Positions 35,536 through 47,949 are shown, numbered from the stretch's first letter. The stretch is 64,000 nucleotides of DNA from Mucor racemosus (GCA_027405735.1 JAPEHQ010000001.1:1116001-1180000), one strand, 5' to 3'. The notes: a model not told the origin generated them from the letters alone. Made by a program: numbers and translations.

Positions 35536-36343
35536 AAGCGTCTAGTACGAGGTCAGTTATATAGAAGAAGGCACGTTCTGATTTTGAAGATAAAAAACTG
35601 TGAAAATCCAATTTTTAGAAAATTCAAATTTTGCTGGAGCAGATACCTATAAAAAAAAACATCAAAATCCATATTAACTTATGCAGCGTAATGTGTTCCA
35701 AAAGTATCATAGCAAGTCAACATAGTTCAACAATTATAGAATGTAACAACCAAACAAAATACTCTTTTATAAGGCAGTTATATTTTTTATATTGATTGAT
35801 TAATTGATTAGAAATAAGATCAAAGGTTGATGCACATCTTCTGCACACAAAACAGTTTAGTTGAGATGAAGTTTGATTACTTCAGCGAATCGATCCCCCA
35901 AACATCTCAAATTTGGCAAGTAATAATATCGCACCTAATCTTCATAAAATTTGTTTTTCTATATATTGATGTTATATAATTCATTTAAGAACAGTTTCAG
36001 ACTATTATAAGGAAGACATTTTAGATTGATTTTTAAATTTCAAGGAAGGATAATTGTTAATTTCCTCCAGAAGTATTTAATAATGCTTTTTCGCCAAGTG
36101 ATAGGAGTCAATGATGAGATAATCATCCAATTACAGCTATTAATATCAAATGTCATTATGGAAATATCAAATATATAGATATTGAGATAAGGTGGTGATG
36201 AAGGAACTACAGAGTAAGCATGATGTACCTGGAACAGGGTTCAAACTTAGTCACTTTCCCAAGCCACGATCATGTTGTCTAACGTCTCTCAATCTTTTTT
36301 TTTTTTACTTTTTTTTTTACCTTTTTCTTAAATTATTAAAGCA
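35536..36343. other. Upstream region of the G-patch gene
   Basis: AT-rich DNA with no repeat family that I can match. 36220-36290 is less AT-rich (CCTGGAACAGGGTTCAAACT...) and could be 5' UTR or an upstream exon. T-rich tracts lead into the start of the gene. Confidence 0.4.
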
Positions 36344-37340
36344 ATGGAAAAGTGGAAGGGATCATTCGCACAAACTCAATTAGAAAAGTTTGGTTGGGAA
36401 AAGTAATTAAACCAATACAAAACATATTGAATGTGATTTTTAACCTCATCCTTTTTTTTCTTTTTCTTATAGTGGTGAAGGTCTTGGTAAAAACAAAGAA
36501 GGCAATGTGAAACATATCAATGTCTCTATCAAAAACGACAAGAAGGGTGTCGGTGTAGGTCAAGGCCAATGGGAATTTGCTTGGTGGGATCATTTATATA
36601 ATAAAAGCGCTAGCTCCGTTGTTGTAGAGAAGGATGAAAATAAAGGAGAGATCAAAGTTGCCTCTAAAGCTAAAGGGGAAACTCGTCGCTCCAAAACTGG
36701 TATCATTTCAACACAACGTCCTACCGGCAAAAGCGTTAAATCTACAGAAACAGTTACAGAAACAACCACAACCAGTATGAGCTCCATGGCAGATTCTCGC
36801 AACATGATGGATTCAGTGAAAGACGTACACATCAACATTGCTCAACGTTTAGCGAGTGCATCCCTTTATGGTTCATTTGTAAAGAGTGCCACCACATCAG
36901 CCGTACCTACACCAGGTGCTTCCGATGAAGACGAAGAAATAGATGATGAGTTAAAGGATTACTCGATGAAAGTGACAGATGCTGACTTATTTGCTGCTTG
37001 TGAGGGACGTACCGCAAGAAAGGGTGGTCGTGGTTTGGTAGATCAAACTGGTAAATTCAAACGTGTGATGCAAGATTATGTGAGACCTGTCGATGAAGAT
37101 GATTTAGTTGCCATTAAAAGCAAAAAGAGAAAGCATACAGAGGATAAAGACGATAAAAAATCTGCAAAAAAACAAAAGAAGGCCGAAAAAGCTGCTAGAA
37201 AAGAGGCTAAGGTTGCTAAAAAAGCAGAAAAGGCAGCCAAGAAGGAAGCCAAAGAAGTTAGAAAAGCAGAGAAGGCAGCCAAAAAGGAAGCCAAAGCAGC
37301 AAAGAAGGCTGCTAAAGAGTCCAAGAAGAGCAAGGATTAG
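36344..37340 (+). CDS. G-patch domain protein, GPATCH4-like nucleolar protein
   Basis: Two exons (36344-36402, 36473-37340; intron 70 nt) encode 308 residues. The G-patch occupies about residues 5-60: SFAQTQLEKFGWENGEGLGK..., then GVGVGQGQWEFAWWDHLYN, an order (FGW.GEGLGK...WWD.L+N) typical of GPATCH4 homologues. The middle is Ser/Thr-rich. Residues 210 to the end are a highly basic series of KKAEKAAKKEAK repeats resembling nucleolar localisation tails. G-patches activate DEAH-box helicases; GPATCH4-type proteins act in ribosome biogenesis. That role is inferred. The start ATG lies in a short first exon; an extra non-coding 5' exon is possible. Confidence 0.85.
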
Positions 37341-37822
37341 ACATATCACCATTCATTTATAGAGATTAGTTTTGCATAATATAGCATATATTAATTCCCT
37401 TTCATTATTTTGTATAAATTATTGTTTTGTTATTTATAAGAGTATATTTCGGTCAAATCAGTGAAAAGATGAGCTTGTTGTTGGATGATGATGCTTCGTT
37501 GCGAAGAAGCGAGCATTTTTACATTCCATTCAAAAGGTAGGCTGGTTCACCAATTTTTTGAATTTTTTAGCAAAACAAAAAATATATCGCTTAAATAGAT
37601 ATGATAAGCATGACATATATTGTATTGCAAATGGGTTAATTCTTGTTTAAGGTACCCAAATAATCTTTTAAAAATATGATTTTGCCTGAAATTTATTTTT
37701 TAAAAAGCGTCGTTATGTAAATATGTAAATATATATATATAGTAGTAAATTAATTATTAGGATCAAATTGAACATTAACTTTCATCTCACCAGACGCACA
37801 CTTTTCATATCTACGGGAGCCT
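37341..37822. other. Convergent intergenic region
   Basis: 3' flanks of two converging genes, AT-rich, with no gene. GATGATGATGCTTCGTTGCGAAGAAGCGAGC (given here only as region 37484-37515) contains a small inverted repeat GCTTCGTTGCGAAG that might form a transcript-end hairpin. Confidence 0.35.
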
Positions 37823-38806
37823 TTATTTTCGACCACCATTACCACAGGACCATTTGATAACTCTCCATATCACAACTATAGCAGATAAACCAGCTACAGC
37901 AATTCCGCCATATAAAAATCCATCATGCAATATTTGAGTACAAAGTGCTCTATTTGATTCTGCATAATCATTGGATGCAGCACATTTATCACCAATTACT
38001 TTTGCAACTATGATTAGAGCTATCCCAGCAACCAAAAAAGCAATCAGAATAAGTGTCCAAAAACATGAACATAACGAAATTCCAAAACAACAGCAACCAT
38101 CACGCCTTCTTGTGTTTGAAAACTTGTCATTCATCATGATTGGAGGTGGTGGAGGCGGAAGTGGAGGCGGAGGAGGCATCATAGATGGCATCAAAGATGG
38201 GTTACTCGGTTGTTGACCTAACTGAGATTGACGGAAAGGTGGGATGAATTGCTGTTGTTGTGGAGGCGGTGTAAACAAGGCAGATGATTGTTGATGGCCA
38301 AACATGGGCGGTAGTAAAGGAGACATCATGATAGGCGAAGACATACTGTTTTTGCTATACAAAAGTTGATCATCGCTATATAGTTGATTATTGTTATTGT
38401 AAAATGCAGGTTCTGGTCTTGGTGGAGGATGATGATGTCTATATGGATCACTCATGTCTATTGTTGATGAGCCAGACATTGGTGGGTGTGATTGAAGCTG
38501 CTGTTGTTGTTTCTGCTTTTCGAGCTCTTGTTGCCGAATCTTTTCTTGTCTTTCTGCGTACAGGTACTCCCTCAAATTAACTGCTTCCGGGTCTTCATAA
38601 TCGCCATCATCTGTGATATTATTATGACTATTGTTGGTATGTTCATAATAATGACTTCGCTGTTGATCTTGTATGGAATGATTAGATGAAGCTGCAGTTG
38701 ATACATGTGCAGTTGACCTTGAATCCTCATGGAATGATTGTCTTTTTGATGATGAAAATGAGTTTCGCTGATTTGAAGATGATGATTGATCAACAACATA
38801 GAATGG

Positions 38807-38850
<44 letters not shown>

Positions 38851-38980
38851 GCTGTTGATATACCTGTTGATTTTCTTCAATATTCAAATCATTTTGGGTC
38901 AATGGAGGGGGAGGAGGGTATTGACCAGCATACGGATCTGAAGTAATGGATCTTTTCTTTTTCCTAGGTTCAATGGACAT
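37823..38980 (-). CDS. PolyQ and proline-rich membrane protein, unknown function
   Basis: 385 residues from ATG at 38980. A further upstream in-frame ATG (39031) exists, but the extension is low-complexity hydrophobic and less likely. The N-terminal 290 residues are disordered-looking: basic start (PRKKKRS), a run of about 18 glutamines, PPPPP tracts and many Ser/His/Asn. The C-terminal 90 residues hold a Cys-rich patch (CCCFGISLCSCF) followed by two hydrophobic segments (WTLILIAFLVAGIALIIVAK and LYGGIAVAGLSAIVVIWRVI) separated by a short loop with two Cys. The Cys patch could be palmitoylated. Family not recognised. The CAG/CAA run is a candidate for length polymorphism. Confidence 0.75.
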
Positions 38981-39573
38981 TTTTAAATGATAAAAAAAAA
39001 AGCAAACAAGAAAGAGATGATTTGAAATCACAAAACTTGTTTTGACATCTAAAATAGGATATTGTCACGCACCTAAGCCAAAACAATGCAATAGTGCACT
39101 ATTTTATGTTTCTGCAACCACATCCATGTTGTTGTTTTTTGTTGATATTTATCCGCCTTTGATGAGTATCATGACAAATGCTTCTGTAGATCTATGCTTT
39201 ATCATCGGAACAAATTACTCTCGCTGAAATTTAAAGTAATTGATAGTAGTATGCATTTATTGTTTGATGCTCCCCCAAATACGCGAAATTTACTATTCAT
39301 AGAATTGTGCTACAATAATATTTACTTTCTGTATACCTTATATGGTACATATAAAATGAAAAAAAAAAAAAAATAAGAGATACGAGTTTTCTTTATTTAT
39401 TAGTATGATGATGAGGATGAAAAGGAAGATTAACTAAGCTATAGAAAAAGGCTTATATTGAAACATAATCTGAAAATATTTAGTATGTGATGGTAATTGT
39501 TATGATTAAAGCTGAACAGTTATGCTGTCAAAAGGTATACAGTGTTGTGAGTGATGATTAAGGGGATGCATTG
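38981..39573. other. Intergenic region
   Basis: Promoter side of the polyQ membrane protein and 3' flank of the Cdh1 gene. A poly(A) run lies at about 39358-39374. No further gene is seen. Confidence 0.4.
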
Positions 39574-41452
39574 TTATCGAAGACATGATTGTCTGTCTTC
39601 TGGATCAACTCTGATACCTTCCGCTGTTGAAAACACATCCCAGAAACGTAATGTCTCATCTCCTGCGCCTGTAACTACTGTGCTGCCATCATTGCTCATA
39701 GCCATGTATAATACACGAGATGTATGGCCTGTCAATGTTGCTAATCGTTGCATTTTGTCAGCTTTCCAAACAATGACTTGATTTGAAGAGCTTACTGCAT
39801 TATTTGCATAACCATGTGTTGATACAATATCATCCGTTTTTTTAGACCAAGTAATATTACAAACTTGAGAACCAGTATCATGAGAAGAAGTCAAGTTTCC
39901 CGAAATTGTATTCCAAAACTTGATCGTTTTATCTGCAGTACCACCACCACTAACCAAAACACCTCGCTTATGTGGGTTCCAAGCAATTGCTTTAACAGCA
40001 GCAGTATGTTGAGAGAATCTATGAGCAATGACATTTTCATGTGAATCCCATACAAGTAAATTATTGTCATTACCACCTGAGGCAAGCATTGTACCTTCTG
40101 GATTCCATTTTAAACCACACACTTCCTGAGTATGCCCTATTAATTTTCGGAAATAGGGTTTTGATGCACGAACATCATGATGGTAAATGGTGTGATCTCG
40201 ACCACCTGTAGTTAAAATATTAGATCTCCATGCCATTGAACCTATTTTTGAATATAAAAGAATTCAGTAATATGCAACTATAGAAAAAAGAAAGGATTAA
40301 TTTACCAATCCTAGATGGATGTGTAGACCAAGTTCTGATTCGCCTTGAATGCTCTGCATCATATAATATAGCTCTACCAGAATTTGTTCCAACTGCTAAT
40401 ATTGAACCTACAGACGACCAATTCACAGATGTTACGCTATCAGTAACAAAATCACAGAGTTTTGTTACTCGACTGGTATTTGCATTCCATAAATAAACAC
40501 ATGTTCCTAATCCAACAGCCAAACAATCGTTTGTGCCCCAATCAACTAAATTCAAATAGAAATCGTCTTGTAATTCTGGTGCATCCAATATTTTTATAGC
40601 TGTAGTATTAATGTGTCGGATGGTTTTATCTGAGGACAAGAGAATACGGCGACCAGCTTCTCCTATGGGAGAAGTTTGAAATCGAGATGAATTGGGATAA
40701 TCTACTACTGTTGAATAATCTTTAGCTGTTGGTGAAGGGGATAAAACTGGGATTGTACTTGAAGATTCTCCATTTCCAAATGGTTCTGGAGAAGGACGAT
40801 AATGAGGAAATAAGGAGCTTGTAGATGAATTGTTGCTGTTGCTGTTATTATTATTGTTGTTATTGTTGCTATGAGTAGAAGGTATATTATGAGAAATTTC
40901 AGCAACCACAGCAGATGAAGATGATGAAGATGGTGTTGCAGCTGTGTTAGTATGAGAAATGTTATTACTGTTGTTATTACCGAATGGATTCGTATAGTGC
41001 AATACTCTTCTGGGTGTTCTTGCTGGTGAATCTGGAGATACATACTCATCAACTGCTGACAAATCGTCTAATAATTCTGCGCGAAAGAATGCACTAATTC
41101 GCCTTGATTCTCTACTATGTGATGGTGTATTTGATGAACTTGCGTCACTTGATCGTTTAGAACTATTTGATGGAGAGGGTTCCATCATTTGGAAATCTCT
41201 AGCTAAATTTCGATCTCTGGAGGGTATAAATCTATCACCATGCGGTTGATGTCGTTTGCGGCCAAATGGTGATGGTGGAAAATACGATTCTATACTTGTT
41301 TGAGTAGGAGGCGTTTTTGGACTCTCTGGATCTTCTTTATAAAGCAAATCATCCTCGTAAGGTGCTTCTTGTTTTATCTCTTTCGATATTTCATCATCAT
41401 GCTCAATTGATGTTGTTTTTGAAGACCTTAATTTTCTTCGATAATCTCCCAT
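39574..41452 (-). CDS. CDH1: Cdh1/Fizzy-related activator of the anaphase-promoting complex
   Basis: Two exons (40306-41452, 39574-40241; intron 64 nt) encode 604 residues. The C-box is DRFIPSR (73-79). [20 protein letters not shown] (287-306) marks the start of the WD40 propeller and is characteristic of the Fizzy-related branch; the propeller continues with [20 protein letters not shown] and [14 protein letters not shown]. The linker (80-285) is Ser/Asn-rich, with several S/T-P sites (SPFGRK, TPRR) that fit inhibition by CDK phosphorylation. Cdh1 recruits D-box and KEN-box substrates to APC/C in late mitosis and G1. The last residues are SCLR, so the protein ends Leu-Arg instead of the usual Ile-Arg tail; a missed 3' exon cannot be excluded. 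Confidence 0.93.
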
Positions 41453-42674
41453 AACAATGAATTTATGATGATTTATATTGCTTGATATAATGTTGTATTC
41501 GGTAAGTGACAGCTCAAAAACCTATTTTTCGTTCAATTCTGATTGATAAAATTTTTTTTGTTAGTCTCGTTGTACCTTTTCTTTCCCCTCTTAAATTCCC
41601 AAAAAAAATGTTCAACTTACCTATGTTATGTACAAATGTAGTTTTAAAATAAAATATAATTACAAATAGAAACAGACAAAGGCGAAGAATAGAATAGAAA
41701 AGTAATAATATTGTTAGAATCATTTTTTTTCTCAGTTATATGAAATTGATAATTCTAGCAAAATACCTGTGTATTAATTGCAATGGCAAATGTTGGTATT
41801 TATCTTGTGTGATGCCCTGCTATCGAAGAGTAAAAAAAGGTCAATTAATAATCAAGTTTAAAAGCAAATGAAAGGAAAGAGATGAGAGAGAGAGAGAGAG
41901 AGAGCGAGGGGGGCGGGAAACTTGTTGTCTTGTAAAGAGGCGATAGCTATTTCTAATTCTCTTTTGCCCTTTTTTTCGCCTATATTTGTGATAATTTTAC
42001 AATGATTTTCGTGGCACGTCATCAACCATTGAAACCCAGTAATTGTTCATGATTGTTTCATTATTCGAAAATACAATAAAGCCTTATACAATTGCTACGT
42101 TTACATTGATAGACATAAATAACATTGATTCTTATTCATCAATTAACGTAGTTTCATTGTGTTTTGTCTAATTAATATACATAATCCCATTGAATCTGAG
42201 CTTTGACCATCTCATTTTGTGATTTGTACACCAATATGCAAAAACAAACAAACCCAGATGTGCAAATATTCATTTACAACAACCATATAGCGATATTTAT
42301 CATTGTTCTGTGCACCAAATAAATTAGTATGACAGCTATATGATATACAAACATGAATTTATCTAGAATTTTATTTACATCTTTTGGATGCTATATATAA
42401 TTATAAATACATTACAAATATCTTCATCACCACAGTAAATAGTATCAACAGAGAGTATATATTGATTTTTTTCATCCCAGAAGCAAAATATTCGTTGCTA
42501 TGCCAACATATAGAAATAATTATATATATATTACTATGAATTTTTATAAATTTATTATTCATATTATTATCTAGATGTTTCTTCATTTGGTTGAAGTGAG
42601 ATATTCATTTAAAAATTGCATATTGAATAACCAATATCAAATAAATGCGATGGAGCAATTGTTTCAAAATTGAA

Positions 42675-42712
<38 letters not shown>

Positions 42713-42885
42713 TATATGCACTGAATAAATGATTCCATAATCTAGCGCATATAATTTCCTGAATCCTCAATTTCGATATTGTTAGGCTTGGATAAAATTT
42801 ACCGAAAATTAGAGCCGTTACCATGATGCCCTGAGAGATCTACATGAAAAATTTGTAAAATTTCGGTAAATTTCCTAAATAATTA
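41453..42885. other. Intergenic region with simple repeats
   Basis: Upstream region of Cdh1. It includes a GA microsatellite (about 41880-41905) followed by a G-rich patch (GCGAGGGGGGCGGG), and a run of about 31 T at 42679-42709. No gene was recognised. Confidence 0.5.
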
Positions 42886-43015
42886 TACACTCCTCAAAAT
42901 ATTTGGTACGCTCCGAATAAAATGGCACACTCCCCATTTAATAAATTTGGCACACTTCCGAGTTAGCTTGGCACAATCATCAAATTTAATATGGCACATT
43001 TTGAAAAATTACCTA
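42886..43015. repeat. Degenerate tandem repeat of a TTTGGCACACTCC-type unit
   Basis: Five to six units at about 25-33 bp spacing: ...ACACTCCTC, TTTGGTACGCTCCGA, ATGGCACACTCCCCA, TTTGGCACACTTCCGA, TTGGCACAATCATC, ATGGCACATTTTG. All are in the same orientation. The TGGCACA core is well kept while the AT-rich spacers vary. Confidence 0.7.
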
Positions 43016-43240
43016 GCATATTAGAAAGGCTGATACAAATGTTACGTGAAGTCTAATTACCTCAAGATTAATGCAGATTGATAATAATGGTGTTTTTAGA
43101 GGATAAAGGTTTCAGATTGATAGTAATGATGTTAATAGGGGATAACGACTCTTCATTTTGAAAATAACGCGTTTCACTTTGCATTATGGTAGGATTACAT
43201 CACAAGTCCAGCAAAAAAAAAAAAAAGCTGTTTCTATAAA

Positions 43241-44106
43241 GATGTCTTCTTCTATTTGATTTCTAGCCTTTTCAATTTCATTTCCACAAAGCACGGTTTT
43301 CAAATCAACCCTCGCAAGCAATCGCCACAATCACCATCAACTACACAAAAATCCACGACAAATTTAGACACTGCTTCTTCTAGATTCTACTGCAAATTTA
43401 AAGACTGCCGCAGACTGTTTTGCGCATTCTATGGTAATGAGCGCGTTTTTGCCTTATGATTCTATTGGTGAGTTTGTTTCATATAATTACAGAATGTACA
43501 TTCATTGATTCGGTTATTAGTGTCTTTAAAGAATAGAGGCCAAATTACTGTAGCGGCAAATGATGCTATAATGTTGTGATTCCCATCAATCATCGGTTTG
43601 ATCACGGCAGGCTGAACAGCATTGACTGTTTGCATTATAGCATGTAAGCTGCTCTTCAAGAAGCCATGTATTGGACTGTTATACGAACATGATGGAGTTT
43701 GTTCGTTGGGTAATCCGGAAGTGCCCCTCAGAAATACAGGAATATTCAGCAGTTCATGCATTCTCTGGAACTCGATTTTGACCATTGACTCCACTTGTGA
43801 TGCCAAATAACGGAGCAGTTTTCTTGCAAGGCACAACCAGTACAAATGTGACCTACTCGAACGCTATCATATTTCTGCTGTTCTTGCAAATGATCCTCAT
43901 CAAGATCTCCGTTACGGTAGCAAACGGTTTATTATTTCTTTATGATCCAAAATCGCTGCTAGTACTCAATACATATTTAACGAATTGGAGAGAATCCTAC
44001 AGTCTTCCTTTTCTGACCCGTTTCGTTTCATTAGTAAATCACAGTGTTTTCTTCATTCATTGTAGTGAGTCTACTACAGTTGGCTCTTGTAGTTGGCGCC
44101 TAATCT
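43241..44106. other. Less AT-rich stretch, possible gene remnant
   Basis: Base composition shifts towards coding-like values here. The best single frame is minus-strand 43462-43845 (127 residues, no domain recognised; contains HELLNIPVFLRGTSGLPNEQ and IIASFAATVIWPLFFKDTNN). Plus-strand frames of 67 and 107 residues overlap it. No combination with plausible introns gave a protein I can name. It could be a decayed gene or a lineage-specific one. Confidence 0.3.
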
Positions 44107-44979
44107 AAGAAATGCATTTGAAGCTCGGAGAAGCTTATGTAAGAACTATGTATCCAATGCTATAAAGAATATTGTTATGAATACTTCTAGTATATTCATA
44201 ATATATATAATTGGTATTTGATACTTACTCAACGTCATAATACTTAGCAAACTAGATTAGTATAAATACTATCTACTTTTATATTAAATAAATTATAATA
44301 TTTATATTCGATTGGTAAGACCTTTTTGATTCGTATTGGTTAAAATGAATCCAATGTACATCATAAGCTCGTCCTCTCCTCCCAAAATGGGTTGTTTTCA
44401 AGTTGCCCTGACAATGGATTTTTTAGACATACATTTTATGTGAAGATGTCGATTATTAAATCGGGTGTTTAACCTTAATTTAACATTTAAAGCATCGCTC
44501 ACTTTAAATTAAATCTCAGCAAAAATGTGCAATTAGTCACTGTAAATCTCAGTTGATTTATAAATTGTTATTTGCTTTTGAAAAGTTAGTAACTGTTGTA
44601 TATTACAGCAGAACAATGTCTTGATTGACAGTATAAAAGTTACGATATTTCTAACACTTAAAAAATTTCAAATTAAACAATCAATACTTGGTGAAATTGC
44701 AAATTTATAAGACGCCTAGAATTACTTGTTTAAGTAAAATCAAAGTGGCGAAACACGTATACTAATATTGCTTTATTACAAGTAGATATTCAATCAGAGA
44801 AGCAAATGCGAGACAATAAGTGAAGTAATGTACCGAGGTGCGAAATTTGCGTTGAGTTGAAAGGCGAAACAAAAGCATTGAAAGTGTACATTAGAAACCG
44901 TTTTTCTTTCGCCGAAATCTTTTATTCAGATTTAATTGGATGTAATAGAAAGTCAAGTCTTTTTTAATCCTCTGAAATG

Positions 44980-45010
<31 letters not shown>

Positions 45011-45120
45011 AAGATTTTTTTTTTATTTTACTATTTGGACTCTAAACTCAACTTTTTTTTTTTTTATTGTGAAAGGGATAGTAAATCATTGAAGTGAATT
45101 AACAAAATATATAAGAAACC
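44107..45120. other. Upstream region of the zinc-finger gene
   Basis: AT-rich, with a run of about 29 A (44980-45009) and T-rich tracts immediately before the start at 45121. No gene is seen. Confidence 0.4.
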
Positions 45121-45428
45121 ATGTCGTTTACACACCCTTACGGGCAGCAACATCACCATCACCAGCAACAACAACAACATCATCAACCTCCATCACAACA
45201 ACAACAACAACAACATCATCATCATCATCAGCAACAACAACACCCACAACAACAATCCCCTTATGCAAATGGTGCTTATATGAATACTCATTTACCTAGT
45301 TTACATGAACAGTCTCCATATCGTAACCAACAACCTCCTCCACAGCACCCTCATTATGGCAACAGGCCTGATATTAACTTACCTCCTCCCACACAACATC
45401 AGTTACATCAACCTCCATCACAACATTC

Positions 45429-45462
<34 letters not shown>

Positions 45463-46263
45463 AATCCGGAGCATTTTCATCAACCTTTACCCTCAATGTA
45501 TGATTCACGTAAACTTTTTACTTGTAATGAACCGGGCTGTTCAGAGTATTTTGATCATTCCAATGGACTACGAATACATCAAAGGTAAGCTAAAAAATAT
45601 GCCAATCTATATCATTAAATGCATATATATTTATTTATTTTTGCTCTTTAATTACAAAAGAACTGCCCATGGTCGTAGTTTAGGAGGAGGAGATAATAGT
45701 AATGATGATCATATAAGAAGCACACAAAGTAGACCATATGTAAGTTTAAGTTAATTCGTTTTTTTTTTTTTTTTTTTTTTTTTTTTTGGATCTAATATCA
45801 AAGATAGGTTTGTCCATATGCGGAGTGCGGAAAGTCATTTACACAATATGGAAATTTGAAGGTATACACACATACCTGAACCAGACACAATGTTGATAAT
45901 GGACTAATTTATTGATTTATTAGACACACTCAAGAAAACATACTGGCGAAAGACCATATCATGTAAGATATTTGCTTAATAAATGCTATCATTCTCCTAA
46001 TGCTAATATTCAATTTTCTGCAACAGTGCACTTACGATGGATGTGATAAAGCTTTTACACAATTAGGCAATTTAAAAACTCATGAAAAAATACATTGGCC
46101 TGTCAAACCTTTCATGTGTGCGTTCCCCAATTGCGGGAAAGGATTCACTCAACGTGGAAATCTCAAGGTAAACATCTGAATCAGGATTTTGTATTATAAG
46201 GCGATATTAACGTTTCATGTTTAGACACATCAAGTCAAAGTACATCAGATTGTGCCTCAATAA
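45121..46263 (+). CDS. C2H2 zinc-finger protein with four fingers and a Gln/His-rich N-terminus
   Basis: Six exons (45121-45584, 45661-45739, 45808-45861, 45924-45962, 46027-46167, 46225-46263) encode 271 residues. Residues 1-130 are rich in Gln, His and Pro with several homopolymer runs. Four C2H2 fingers follow: CNEPGC...H....H, CPYAECGKSFTQYGNLKTH, CTYDGCDKAFTQLGNLKTH and CAFPNCGKGFTQRGNLKTH. Linkers HTGERPY and HWPVKPF join fingers 2-3 and 3-4. Introns cut within or between fingers, and each join restores the C2H2 spacing. The repeated FTQ.GNLKTH helices suggest sequence-specific DNA binding to a repeated core. It is probably a nuclear transcription factor; targets are unknown. The C-terminus ends just after finger 4. 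Confidence 0.9.
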
Positions 46264-46700
46264 GCCTATTATTAGTAGATTTATATATATTTTTTTTTGG
46301 TATCAATTATGCCTCTCCTTTCTTTTAATAACCTGACACTCTTTGCTTGTTTACACATACACACACGCTTTCTCCCTTATAATTACTATTTTACTTACTA
46401 TACAATAAATTAGCGCAGCAATAAATATTTATTTTGCGTTTTTAATATACAGAATAGCATCAGTACCTTTTTGATCTTATATAGCAAATGTTTACCTTTC
46501 AAAAAATGAGTTACACCTAAAAAATGTCGATCTTGAAATAAACAATGATAATGATTAATCCGCGGTTTAAAAATGGGATTTCTGGGTAAAAACAAATCAA
46601 GGGTATTTCCAAGCGTACTGGAATAAATAGTTTAAAACTATTTAGTTATATATATTCGAAAACATATAAGGGATAATCTTGTATTTTTTTTAAACTAAAT
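46264..46700. other. 3' flank, gene-free
   Basis: AT-rich 3' region of the zinc-finger gene with no coding sequence or clear repeat match. Confidence 0.4.
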
Positions 46701-47300
46701 AATAGTTAGTAATTCATGTAAAATTTATAGTTTACATCAAATTTGTTGAGATATTTGCGGCAAAGAGTCGTGGGAATCCAAAAAATCTTAAATTTTGATG
46801 TCTAGAGGGCACTATACCCGTACCTGGAGCTGAGGATTTTAAACGTAATAGTTTGATAAACTTCATAATATGTAGATACTCAAACATAAGGCTACGAAAT
46901 GCTCAAGCAAGAATGCTTTTGAAATTTGACAGCAAGCCGTATAGTGGTATAGATACCAGTATTTATCAATTAAATGTCATTGTAGCCCATCCATTTCTAA
47001 ATTGATCTGTAATTTCGAAAAAAAATTACTTTTAGTTTTGTTTCATACACATAGATTTTTTGTGGAATTCAGGTTTGCATTTAAGGTAATTATCTTTATC
47101 TATCATAAAATCTTGTTTATATATCAGTAACTCCATGAGAATTATATATTTTTTGAAAATTTAAAAGGTATCTAATAGATGACACTGCCTACTATTTTAT
47201 TGACCATCAACTGCGGGTTATTATAAATCTACTCATTCAAGAAACAAAGGTTCACGATTTCGGATTTTTTCTAGTGCTTAGTGCAGTAAAAAGGAGTAAA
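46701..47300 (-). repeat. Repeat family E, inverted half
   Basis: The inverse of 47100-47280 matches 58150-58330 (CCTTTGTTTCTTGAATGAG... and following text); the match weakens towards 46700. The other half of the same repeat lies to the right (47950-48430) in direct orientation, so the copy is rearranged. Confidence 0.55.
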
Positions 47301-47329
47301 ATTTTATAAAAAAAGCTTTAAAAGAGATA

Positions 47330-47550
47330 CTGTTTAAATCCTTCTTTATTTAATTATGGATAATCTACAATAAAATACTATTTCTACTTCTCTATTTATA
47401 TTATTTGGTTATTGATATTTGTCTGGCAGTTGTTCTGTCGACTTTCAGTTATTCCGCAATTTTGAATATATTGTTGGGTTGTTGAGCCCTTGATTTACTT
47501 GATCAAGGGCGGCTCTTAAATTGGTTTTTGACAACCTCAGTTGTCAATCA
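47330..47550 (-). mobile_element. LTR-like segment with two hairpins
   Basis: On the minus strand: TTGACAACTGAGGTTGTCAA (perfect 8-bp stem), then GAGCCGCCCTTGATC...GATCAAGGGCTC-like pairing (8-bp core stem CCCTTGAT/ATCAAGGG), then ATATAAATAGAGAAG and a terminal AATAAAG. The order hairpins, TATA box, polyadenylation-like signal suggests an LTR. It separates the two halves of repeat E. The exact ends are not determined. Confidence 0.45.
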
Positions 47551-47949
47551 TGCGTTCAGAACAGCCCTTACTTGTTCTATTTGATTCGCATGAAATTTTT
47601 AGGTTTTTTTTATTTATAATACAACACATTATGAATACCCTTGGTATCTTTGATACATTAGAATATCCTTGGTTATTTATGGTTTATATTCATAATCTCT
47701 TATTTGAATTGCATGGCATGGTTTCAAATGAGATGACTTTTAGTTTATTATGTGGAGAAATAATACCTAGTTCAGCACACTTAGTTACAATCATTTAGAT
47801 CAGTATTCGAAATCCAACATTTTGAAACATAGATGTAAAACACATTGTGCCACAATTTTGATTATGTATAAATAGAGCGTTTACTTATCAGTTTCGGTAG
47901 TTGTCATTGTCATATATGCTGGTTTGGGACGATTTAGTGATTACCTCTA

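Noticed and set aside
36225..36295. Possible tRNA or B-box (GGGTTCAAAC) upstream of the G-patch gene
   Set aside because: No A-box at tRNA spacing and no acceptor stem; a 5' UTR or exon is more likely.
37076..37362. Hydrophobic minus-strand frames and a basic plus-strand frame at the end of the G-patch gene
   Set aside because: By-products of the KKAEKAAKKEAK repeat read in other frames.
38572..38946. PolyN and polyV frames within the polyQ gene
   Set aside because: CAA/CAG run read in other frames and strands.
42679..42709. Run of about 31 T as a retroposon poly(A) tail
   Set aside because: No target duplication or element body next to it; a simple homopolymer is the safer reading.
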